From positions 124,001-188,000 of the forward strand of contig SVDM01000001.1 in assembly GCA_015058015.1 (NCBI GenBank): a DNA stretch of 64,000 bases, read 5' to 3'. A program made the position numbers and the translations under genes. Origin of the DNA: Lachnospiraceae bacterium (lineage in GTDB: Bacteria > Bacillota > Clostridia > Lachnospirales > Lachnospiraceae). Below the pieces are notes generated by a model. It worked only from the letters and a program-made list of their open reading frames with translations, made no database searches and had not been told where the DNA came from. Positions 16,853 to 23,184 of this stretch are shown one piece after another. Each line of letters starts with the position of its first letter. The stretch's first letter is position 1.

Positions 16853-16890
16853 TAATAATCCTCCTAGTTGTGTTTCTTTTGTTCCCTTTT

Positions 16891-18675
16891 TTATTCTCTT
16901 TCAGCAAGACAGTAGTTGTAATACTCTTTGGCGAAGCGATACTGTCTAAGTGAATATTCTCCGAACTCAACGCCTAAGTGGGCTTTGAATTCACACCAGT
17001 TAGACCAGAGAAGTCCACACATGGCGATGTAGGCGTAAATCTTGGCTCTGGTGGTTTTGTCACATTTGTTCTTAAAGTAAATGTCTATGAGTCTGTCTAC
17101 TTGTTCTTTGTTGTACATGCTGTAAACACAGAACATTGCTATATCGGTATGGGGGTCTGCCATTCCGGCATATTCCCAGTCGGTAAGCTGAATGGATTCT
17201 CCGGCCTCTGTGTGATAGAAGAGGAAGTTGTCCGGTACCGCATCTATGTGGGTGAGACAGAAATCCTTATCAAGGCTGTCAATAAAAGGCTTTAGGCTAA
17301 AGACATTTTCCTTGGTCTTCTCATAGTCCTTGTACATGGAAGGACGGCCTTCCCATAAAGACTCGTAGTATTTTATTGTTTCAAAGACATCGAAGGTGTG
17401 GGGCACCGTAAGGCGCATACTATGGAACTGACGTAGTTTTTCCATAGATCGCTCCAGGTCCGAAATACTGTCGGAATCACAACAACGGATGCCTTCTAAA
17501 AACTTGGTTATCTTATAGCCGTTTTCCGGATTAATGTATACCGGATCGTCACAAAGTCCCAGACCGCTTATGGTCTTGAAAACTTCGGCTTCTTCAACTC
17601 TGTTAATAAGCTGGTCCGTGCCTTCTCCGGGGATACGCATAATGTAGCGTTCTCCTTTTACGGAGAAGAGGAAGGAACGGTTTGTCATTCCCTTCTTAAG
17701 CACTGAGATGTCCACCACTTCATCCGGGGTAGTATCAAAGACTTTGGCGATTACGTCTATTGCATCGGATTTTAGATGATTGGATTCATCATCAAGCTCA
17801 CGGAGCTGCTCGTATGTATTAATTTCAACTATTTCATATGAATGAACAACTTTTGCGGAGATGGCCATCTTGTCTCCGTTATAAAGGGCGGTCTCCCAGA
17901 ATTTACTATCGTAAGCAGGGTCTTTAGCGTATTCCTTAACTCGGGCTACGATGTCAGGAGCATCCTCGTGGGAGAGGTAAGTTATGCCCACCATGGCATT
18001 GCCTCCTGAGGAATTACCAACCTTTACAAGCTCCATCTTGCGGTTAACCCGGATGTCGGAATCATTGTCAACCAAATCACTTACCATGTACCATGAATAA
18101 AGTTCATGGGTGTCGAAGGGATTCTTGTCGCACCAGATATCCGAAGGAATAATATATGTATTGGAAATACGGTCCGCTACAAGAGCCAATGAACTTAAGT
18201 TGTTCTTGGCAGCATAGTCTGCATTAACCACCAGGTCAACACCGTACTCGTCAATGAGGTATTCAAAGCTTTCCTTCATAAAGCCCACCACTACGGTGAT
18301 GTCCTTAATACCCACCTCATGAAGCTGACGTATCTGGCGCTCAATAAGGGGCTCACCATATACCTCAAGTAAGCCCTTGGGGGTGGACATGTTAATGGGA
18401 ACCATACGCATGCCAAAACCCGCCGCTAGGATAATGGCATTCTTAGGCTTGCAGGTTGAAAAAAGCTTATTTGACTTTTGCGTTAATTCTGCATTCTCAT
18501 TAAGATAGCCTGCAGGAATCAGCATATTGATGCTTTTGTTTACGATTCCAAGGCTGTGGCCTGAATTCTCTGATAGAGTCCGTTGGTTGGTAAAGGGCTC
18601 TTTGTAGAGAAAGTAGAGGATATCCAAATCCTGCTTGGTCAGTTGTTCGTGTTTTTTCTTGTCGTTACTTTTCAT
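16891..18675 (-). CDS. Three-domain fusion: winged helix - LicC-type cytidylyltransferase - LicA-type choline kinase
   Basis: About 594 residues from ATG 18675. Residues 10-65 form a winged-helix DNA-binding-like domain (LTKQDLDILYFLYKEP, LGIVNKSINMLIPAGYL). Residues 78-300 are a nucleotidyltransferase domain with AIILAAGFGMRMVPINMSTP. Residues 310-590 are a choline-kinase/APH-fold kinase with HIDAVPDNFL (HxDxxxxN) and DWEYAGMADPHTD. One protein could phosphorylate an amino-alcohol, convert it to a CDP derivative and possibly sense it through the winged helix. The frame is open to 18783, but that ATG lies in the predicted -10 region; ATG 18693 is an alternative. First gene of the leftward operon. 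Confidence 0.85.
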   Translation of the reverse strand: MKSNDKKKHEQLTKQDLDILYFLYKEPFTNQRTLSENSGHSLGIVNKSINMLIPAGYLNENAELTQKSNKLFSTCKPKNAIILAAGFGMRMVPINMSTPKGLLEVYGEPLIERQIRQLHEVGIKDITVVVGFMKESFEYLIDEYGVDLVVNADYAAKNNLSSLALVADRISNTYIIPSDIWCDKNPFDTHELYSWYMVSDLVDNDSDIRVNRKMELVKVGNSSGGNAMVGITYLSHEDAPDIVARVKEYAKDPAYDSKFWETALYNGDKMAISAKVVHSYEIVEINTYEQLRELDDESNHLKSDAIDVIAKVFDTTPDEVVDISVLKKGMTNRSFLFSVKGERYIMRIPGEGTDQLINRVEEAEVFKTISGLGLCDDPVYINPENGYKITKFLEGIRCCDSDSISDLERSMEKLRQFHSMRLTVPHTFDVFETIKYYESLWEGRPSMYKDYEKTKENVFSLKPFIDSLDKDFCLTHIDAVPDNFLFYHTEAGESIQLTDWEYAGMADPHTDIAMFCVYSMYNKEQVDRLIDIYFKNKCDKTTRAKIYAYIAMCGLLWSNWCEFKAHLGVEFGEYSLRQYRFAKEYYNYCLAERE

Positions 18676-18774
18676 GAAATCTTGTTTCTCCATTTTCGTG
18701 AACACAGTTACAAAAAAATATGCAATTACAAAGAGAAATGTCTTATTTTTCTCCTTGATAATTGCCCATAGATG

Positions 18775-18803
18775 ATAATACATTTAATAAGAAGAAAAGT
18801 CAA
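18775..18803 (-). promoter_or_regulatory. Promoter of the Lic/corrinoid/BCCT operon
   Basis: Minus strand TTGACT (18803-18798), 17 bases, TATTAT (18780-18775). It predicts a start near 18768 and a leader of about 90 bases. It faces the rightward promoter at 18826. Confidence 0.5.
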
Positions 18804-18825
18804 TATAAATACACAATTTGGATGA

Positions 18826-18853
18826 TTGTATTAGGGAACTCTTATACTATAAT
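18826..18853 (+). promoter_or_regulatory. Promoter of zinc-ribbon membrane protein gene
   Basis: TTGTAT (18826-18831), 16 bases, TATAAT (18848-18853), divergent from the choline-type operon. Confidence 0.55.
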
Positions 18854-18885
18854 AATTTTAGTTTATGGAGGAGATTGAGCAAGTT

Positions 18886-20148
18886 ATGGATGGTGTACCG
18901 GGAATGCTACTTAATATTTTGAGTATAGTGGGTGTTATAATACTGGTTCTGGAGGTAGTGGTTCTATTAGGATATCTCTTTATTATTGTGTGGAGGATTA
19001 TTTTCCGAAACAGCGAGATAAGTAAGGCTTTGTCCCTGCCTGAGGGAGAGATATTCGACTATAAGAACAAGTCTACAAGGAAGGCTCTTTCAAATGTGGA
19101 GGATATCCTTAAATATATGGAGAACCCGTCCGGGGACCCTATTGGGTTTACAATAGGTGAAGGGGTTAAGGCAAGAATTGATAAGACTACAGAGGCTTTG
19201 AATAGATACGGACTAATAAGAAAACTTAGGTTTATCGAGGTTGATGCCAACAGGGTTCGCACCGGTGATGTATATCGCAAATGGAACTACGATGGCAAAG
19301 AATGGAGGGCCTGCGAGATTAACTGCAGCTTTTGCGAGCAATTCGTAGATAAGACATCCGGCAGACCTATAGAGACCAATTATTATCCGGTAACGAGGAT
19401 TACTTTCGCAATGTCAAGAAGACTTACAATGTCTGATAAGGAAACAGACGCTAAAAAGGATAAGTGGGGCAGGAAGGTATATAAGGGAGAGACATTTTAT
19501 GAAGGCAAAAAGCTTACCAATTGCCCATCCTGCGGAGCACCCTTGCCGGAAGACTTAAAAGATGTAGTATGCCCCAACTGTAAGTCCACTATTTATGCGG
19601 ATTTTTATGACTGGCAGGTGGAGACCTTAGAGATTGAGCCGGTTAAATTAAAGGTTCGGGGATTTTTTATGTTATGTAAATATCTCCTGCAGCCGGGAAC
19701 TGTTCGCTCAAGAGTTAATAACAAGAAGGGCGGACCTAAGATTCCCAGATTCTCTGAGAACGACTTTAGAAGAGATGTATATAACGGACTTCTTGCAAGC
19801 GAGAACGATCCCGGGCTTATAGACATGATGCTTGGAACTATTAATATTTCCTCAGTTAATTTCTCTGACAGAGATGTAATTCTGGGTGTTAAAGTTCCGG
19901 TGTACCGGGTGGCAGTAGTTACAGGCCGTAACGGAGCTAATTCTATTTCCACCACAACCAAAGACTGCGTGGCAAGCTTCATAAGAACCCGTAATCCGGG
20001 CAAATTCGACGAGGCATCCTCGGTGGTATCGGCGGAGAAGAAATGCCCTGCTTGCGGAGGACCCTTTAGTCCTAATGAGAAGGGGTGTTGTACTTACTGC
20101 GGGACCTTCCTTTTCAAAGACAATCTTACATGGAAGCGGTATAATTAA
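18886..20148 (+). CDS. Membrane-anchored zinc-ribbon protein, function unknown
   Basis: 420 residues. A hydrophobic segment near the N terminus (MLLNILSIVGVIILVLEVVV onward) anchors a soluble part. Three cysteine pairs groups are visible: CSFCEQ near residue 150, a full zinc ribbon CPSCGAPLP...CPNC near 215-235, and a C-terminal ribbon CPACGGPFSPNEKGCCTYCG. The region between the ribbons (about 260-380) is reminiscent of the Tim44-like fold, but I am not sure. Start: ATG 18886 follows GGAGGAG at 18867-18873 with rather long spacing. ATG 18865 would leave only about five bases of leader. Ends in a terminator at 20156. Confidence 0.7.
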   Translation: MDGVPGMLLNILSIVGVIILVLEVVVLLGYLFIIVWRIIFRNSEISKALSLPEGEIFDYKNKSTRKALSNVEDILKYMENPSGDPIGFTIGEGVKARIDKTTEALNRYGLIRKLRFIEVDANRVRTGDVYRKWNYDGKEWRACEINCSFCEQFVDKTSGRPIETNYYPVTRITFAMSRRLTMSDKETDAKKDKWGRKVYKGETFYEGKKLTNCPSCGAPLPEDLKDVVCPNCKSTIYADFYDWQVETLEIEPVKLKVRGFFMLCKYLLQPGTVRSRVNNKKGGPKIPRFSENDFRRDVYNGLLASENDPGLIDMMLGTINISSVNFSDRDVILGVKVPVYRVAVVTGRNGANSISTTTKDCVASFIRTRNPGKFDEASSVVSAEKKCPACGGPFSPNEKGCCTYCGTFLFKDNLTWKRYN

Positions 20149-20155
20149 ATCATTG

Positions 20156-20180
20156 GGAGGGCCCTCGGCCCTCCTTTATT
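20156..20180 (+). terminator. Terminator after zinc-ribbon membrane protein gene
   Basis: Perfect 8-bp GC-rich stem GGAGGGCC / GGCCCTCC (20156-20163, 20167-20174) then TTTATT. Confidence 0.8.
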
Positions 20181-20200
20181 CGTGAAGTAGTCTCTTTTCC

Positions 20201-20434
20201 GGCCCGGGAGCCCGTCTACCATATATGCAACGTTGAACCTCGGAGAATGAATCACCAACGAATCCCAATAGAGATTTGAGATGAGTGACGGAACCGGCAT
20301 CTATAGCACATCCATGTACTTAGATGCCTGCTGCGCCATCCATGGCGCATGCTTCCTGCCGTATGAATGGGATTCGGGAGATTCTATCCTCCTCGCTGAC
20401 AACGTTGCCTATATGGTAGACGGGCTCCCGGGCC
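20201..20434. repeat. 234-base branched inverted-repeat element
   Basis: GGCCCGGGAGCCCGTCTACC and on to 20267 pairs with 20368-20434 almost perfectly for the first 35 bases, then imperfectly, closing again at CGAATCCCA (20259-20267) / TGGGATTCG (20368-20376). Inside lie two more hairpins: GGCATCTA / TAGATGCC (20296-20303, 20321-20328) and GCGCCAT / ATGGCGC (20333-20339, 20342-20348). It sits between two terminators, outside any convincing gene. Confidence 0.75.
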
Positions 20435-20492
20435 TGCCAAGTGAACTGCTTAATCTAAATGCAAAGGGCAGTCAGCCCTCCTAACAATAAAA

Positions 20493-20530
20493 CAAGCCCA
20501 TGAAACTCATAGGAGAATTTCATAGGCTTG
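20493..20530. terminator. Terminator for the leftward AAA ATPase gene (probably bidirectional)
   Basis: Stem CAAGCCCATGAAA / TTTCATAGGCTTG (20493-20505, 20518-20530) with one mismatch. The minus-strand exit is TTTTATTG and the plus-strand exit is ATTTATTT. Confidence 0.65.
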
Positions 20531-20621
20531 ATTTATTTAAAAAAAATGATCCTTTTCTCAGGGCTCCCTTTTCCTAAAGTGAATTATACACTTCTTACGT
20601 GAAAAGATAGATTAATTCTAA

Positions 20622-21662
20622 TCATTCACTCATTGAAATAAATACATCGAAACGTGGTAATGCGAGAGATACAAAACCTCTGCCTGCGGATTGGATTACA
20701 CCCTTACGAAGTAGACGTTCCCTATACTTTGAGAAAACAGAGGGGGTCATATCCAACTTTTGGCATAAGTCAGAGACTTTTGTGTTCTCGCAACTCATCG
20801 CACAAAGGATGTCCTTGTCTTGACGGGAGAGAGACTCCCATATCTTTTTGTAAACAAAGTCATCAAGCATATCATCCAGCTTTAACAATATTTCCTCAAG
20901 CTCCATAGTGTCTTTGTTTTCGTAATAAAGCATTCCTAAAGCCTGAAAAGCAAAGGCATATCCTTTTGTTATCCTTGCCAGTTTCTTTGCTTCATCTAAA
21001 TCGACTTTCAGTGTGGTCATGTATTGTTTTGTAATCTGATTTAGACTTAAAGGTTCAAGGCGAATCTTTGGTGTGCGGAGTAAAAATGTTAGAGCGGGGT
21101 CATTTTGAATAGCATAGATATTTTCAAATAATCCTGTCATCAAAAGAAAAAGAGGATAGTCACTTCTGATAAATATTTGAAACTGGCTTGCGAAATGACG
21201 CATGTTTTCATCATGCATTACTTCATCAATTGTAATAAGAACTCTCTTGTGTTTCTTTTTTAACTCTGTAAGAATATCCTCAATTATACTTATGCTGTCA
21301 TGGTTTCTTTCTGTACCATTAATACCCACACCAAAACCGGCAATGGTCACATTGAATCCTTTAGAAAAAATATCAGGAGTTTTCTTGCATGTATAAACAA
21401 GTCTTTCGGCCAGATCATCAAGAAGATTCTGCGTTGAGTTTAAATTGACGATAATCCAATCACCTTTTGTAGATAGTTCTTCGGTTATCGAAGTCATGAG
21501 GACTGTTTTGCCGCTACCTCGAACTCCCTCTATGAGATAGGCCTGACTTACAGGATAGTCATCGGTAAAGGTACTAATGATAGTTTCACTGTTTTCGTAC
21601 CTTGTAATGTATTCTCTTGGTAGTTTTCCAAATGATAGAGTAAATGGATTTCCCTTTTTCAT
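20622..21662 (-). CDS. AAA/ORC-like ATPase with C-terminal winged helix
   Basis: 346 residues. Walker A GVRGSGKTVL (near residue 45), Walker B-like VLITIDEV (near 140) and a sensor-like LFLLMTGLFE. The C-terminal winged-helix region (ILCAMSCENTKVSDLCQKLD and following) resembles the archaeal-type/Orc1-Cdc6-like ATPases sometimes found singly in Firmicutes. No partner nuclease, transposase or effector is next to it. ATG 21662 follows AAAGGAGTG. Its 5' leader contains eight evenly spaced TATGAA hexamers (21677-21770), so it is probably autoregulated. Biological role unknown. Confidence 0.75.
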   Translation of the reverse strand: MKKGNPFTLSFGKLPREYITRYENSETIISTFTDDYPVSQAYLIEGVRGSGKTVLMTSITEELSTKGDWIIVNLNSTQNLLDDLAERLVYTCKKTPDIFSKGFNVTIAGFGVGINGTERNHDSISIIEDILTELKKKHKRVLITIDEVMHDENMRHFASQFQIFIRSDYPLFLLMTGLFENIYAIQNDPALTFLLRTPKIRLEPLSLNQITKQYMTTLKVDLDEAKKLARITKGYAFAFQALGMLYYENKDTMELEEILLKLDDMLDDFVYKKIWESLSRQDKDILCAMSCENTKVSDLCQKLDMTPSVFSKYRERLLRKGVIQSAGRGFVSLALPRFDVFISMSE

Positions 21663-21676
21663 CGGATTTCACTCCT

Positions 21677-21770
21677 TTCATATTTATTCATAAATCAGGA
21701 ATTGTTTCATAATCGTTCATATTTGTTCATAAATCAAGATATTATTCATAAACTTTCATATTCGTTCATA
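21677..21770 (-). repeat. Array of eight TATGAA hexamers with 10/19-base periodicity
   Basis: On the plus strand TTCATA starts at 21677, 21687, 21706, 21716, 21726, 21745, 21755 and 21765, giving steps of 10, 19, 10, 10, 19, 10, 10. All copies have the same orientation. The array lies between the promoter and ribosome site of the AAA ATPase gene, so helically phased protein binding (operator or iteron-like) is likely. Confidence 0.8.
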
Positions 21771-21773
21771 ATT

Positions 21774-21801
21774 ATTATAATACATAGTAATATATTGTCA
21801 A
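21774..21801 (-). promoter_or_regulatory. Promoter of AAA ATPase gene
   Basis: Minus strand TTGACA (21801-21796), 16 bases, TATAAT (21779-21774). Both hexamers match the consensus perfectly. The predicted start (about 21767) falls on the first TATGAA repeat. Confidence 0.75.
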
Positions 21802-21810
21802 TGAGCTTTG

Positions 21811-21856
21811 TTAAACAAAAAAGCACAAGATCGCTTAATACTGGGCTCTTGTGCTT
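21811..21856 (-). terminator. Terminator of XRE regulator gene
   Basis: Stem AAGCACAAGA / TCTTGTGCTT (21821-21830, 21847-21856), with a U-rich exit on the minus strand (A-run 21811-21820 on plus). The stem begins inside the XRE stop codon. Confidence 0.8.
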
Positions 21857-22061
21857 ATTTTTTATCAGATATTCCTAATAGATAATCAGCTGTCACATGG
21901 TATAAATCACATAATGTTATAAGATGTCGTATTGGAAGCTCGTTGGCCCCTCGCTCATATCTGGCATACATTGTTTGCGAAGTTCCAAGAACGGAGGCAA
22001 CATACTCTTGAGTGTAATCGGAATCTTCGCGCAAATCACGCATTCTTCTTATATATTCCAA
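21855..22061 (-). CDS. XRE-family (Cro/CI-type) transcriptional regulator
   Basis: 68 residues, a single helix-turn-helix domain: YTQEYVASVLGTSQTMYARYERGANELPI, then LCDLYHVTADYLLGI, the classic short XRE form. It starts at TTG 22061, eight bases after GGAGG; the next in-frame ATG would lack a site. It faces the zinc-ribbon gene pair across two 18-bp dyads (22104-22146), one of which sits exactly in that promoter's spacer. It is therefore the likely repressor of those genes and of itself. Confidence 0.88.
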   Translation of the reverse strand: MEYIRRMRDLREDSDYTQEYVASVLGTSQTMYARYERGANELPIRHLITLCDLYHVTADYLLGISDKK

Positions 22062-22103
22062 GCACAGTGCCTCCTCTCATTTTATATCTAAATACAGTAT
22101 AAG

Positions 22104-22146
22104 TAGTAAATATTTTTACTATTGAATTTAGTAAATATATTTACTA
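22104..22146. promoter_or_regulatory. Two 18-bp palindromic operators (probable XRE sites)
   Basis: TAGTAAATATTTTTACTA (22104-22121, two central mismatches) and TAGTAAATATATTTACTA (22129-22146, perfect palindrome), centres 25 bases apart. The second fills the spacer of the rightward promoter. Confidence 0.7.
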
Positions 22147-22150
22147 AAAT
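22122..22150 (+). promoter_or_regulatory. Promoter of zinc-ribbon/YbjQ-like gene pair
   Basis: TTGAAT (22122-22127), 17 bases, TAAAAT (22145-22150). The spacer is occupied by the perfect 18-bp palindrome. Confidence 0.65.
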
Positions 22151-22189
22151 ATAAATGTATTCCATACATGCACGAGAGGATGAATGTTA

Positions 22190-22468
22190 ATGATTGAATT
22201 AAAATGCAAATGTTGTGGGGCGTTAAATATTGAAAATAGAAATGGTATGCTTTACTGCCCGTACTGTGATAGCAGTTTTTTGCCAGATGAAAATGAGCAG
22301 AAAGCATTAAAGGGATCAAAGCCACAGCAAGAATCAAAGATTGGTGTAAAAAGTGATGTTGAAATATTACTCGAGAAATGCAGAAAAGAACCTGGAAAGG
22401 CACGTGTATATGCAAATTTAGTATTAGACATTGATCCAACAAATAAAGAAGCAAAGAAGTATTTATAG
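22190..22468 (+). CDS. Small zinc-ribbon protein
   Basis: 92 residues from ATG 22190, nine bases after AGAGGA. ATG 22184 is in frame but too close to that site. Residues 5-35 hold a zinc-ribbon CKCCGALNIE...CPYCDSSF. The rest is a charged linker and a helix that looks like the end of a tetratricopeptide-type repeat (ARVYANLVLDIDPTNKEAKKYL). First gene after the XRE-type operators; 21 bases before the next zinc-ribbon gene. Function unknown. Confidence 0.7.
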   Translation: MIELKCKCCGALNIENRNGMLYCPYCDSSFLPDENEQKALKGSKPQQESKIGVKSDVEILLEKCRKEPGKARVYANLVLDIDPTNKEAKKYL

Positions 22469-22489
22469 TTAATGTAGGGAGGTATTTAT

Positions 22490-23113
22490 ATGGCAGAATG
22501 TAGCGTTTGCGGCAAGAGTGCAGGTCTATCCCCGTTAAAAGGTGAAGTTAATGGGAAGAAGTATTTTATGTGTGAATCATGTTTTACCAATAATCTTAAT
22601 TTGTTATCTCAATCCATCGATGCTAAAATGTCAGCTGTCGAATACTTTAGGAAAAATGCAGCGGGTAATTCAGAGGCGGCAAGTATTATTCGTCAAATTG
22701 CAGATTCTCTTCCCAAAACAATTCAAGAAGCAGAAGAAAACCATCAGGAACTATTGCGAGAATTATCAAAAATACTAATAACTTCTGGATTTACATTTGA
22801 TGGGTTTCAAATAACAAAATATTCGGGGTATATTTCCGGAGATGATGCTGTTGAAATACCCAGAAGTGGGATATTTGGAAGTGATAATGGTCAAAAGTTA
22901 ACAGATGCTTTAGTAAAAATCCGCCGACGAGCGCTTATGGAATTGAAAGAAGCGGCGTATAATCTAGGATGTAATGCTGTGATAGGAGTTGATTTTGACT
23001 ATATCACACTTGAACCGGAAACAAGGAATCTTGCAGGAGGAACCTTATATGAACCATATGTAATTTGTGTAACAGCCAATGGCAATGCTGTAACTATTGA
23101 AAAAATAGATTAA
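22490..23113 (+). CDS. Zinc-ribbon protein with C-terminal YbjQ-like domain
   Basis: 207 residues. It starts with a treble-clef/zinc-ribbon CSVCGKSAGLSPLKGEVNGK...CESC (residues 4-34), then a helical stretch (40-100). The last 105 residues resemble the YbjQ/UPF0145 heavy-metal-binding-like domain (TKYSGYISGDDAVEIPRSG, AYNLGCNAVIGVDFDY). GGGAGG precedes ATG 22490. It ends just before the hairpin 23130-23184. Part of the XRE-regulated pair; role unknown. Confidence 0.72.
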   Translation: MAECSVCGKSAGLSPLKGEVNGKKYFMCESCFTNNLNLLSQSIDAKMSAVEYFRKNAAGNSEAASIIRQIADSLPKTIQEAEENHQELLRELSKILITSGFTFDGFQITKYSGYISGDDAVEIPRSGIFGSDNGQKLTDALVKIRRRALMELKEAAYNLGCNAVIGVDFDYITLEPETRNLAGGTLYEPYVICVTANGNAVTIEKID

Positions 23114-23129
23114 TAAAGTGTTTATTACC

Positions 23130-23184
23130 ACTCCATGTTTATAGTATAATGATTTACGGTTATACTAATAACATGGAGTTTTTT
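23130..23184 (+). terminator. Terminator hairpin that also holds the miaB ribosome site and a -10 box
   Basis: 20-bp arms 23130-23149 and 23160-23179 with two mismatches, then six T up to 23184, immediately before the miaB ATG (23185). The right arm contains the miaB GGAG; the left arm plus loop contains TATAAT (23145-23150). Confidence 0.7.

Larger units (their letters stand above)
20149..20621. other. Gene-free stretch between convergent genes
   Basis: Holds a terminator at each end and the branched inverted-repeat element at 20201-20434. A 67-codon frame at 20281-20484 lies inside the inverted repeat and is not considered a gene. Confidence 0.7.

Noticed and set aside
18676-18783. N-terminal extension of the Lic fusion protein to ATG 18783
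   Set aside because: That ATG lies in the predicted -10 region and the extension adds an unrelated hydrophobic stretch without a ribosome site.
20281-20484. 67-codon open frame inside the branched inverted repeat
   Set aside because: No ribosome site, and the sequence is explained by the palindromic arms; the protein has no recognisable pattern.
21677-21770. CRISPR-like array
   Set aside because: Repeats are six bases with 4- or 13-base gaps, far too short, and no cas genes are near.
20622-22061. Plasmid replication module (initiator, iterons, repressor)
   Set aside because: The ATPase, repeats and XRE gene look alike in layout, but there is no origin AT-rich region, partition gene or mobility gene, and the flanks are chromosomal housekeeping genes. 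The operator reading is simpler.
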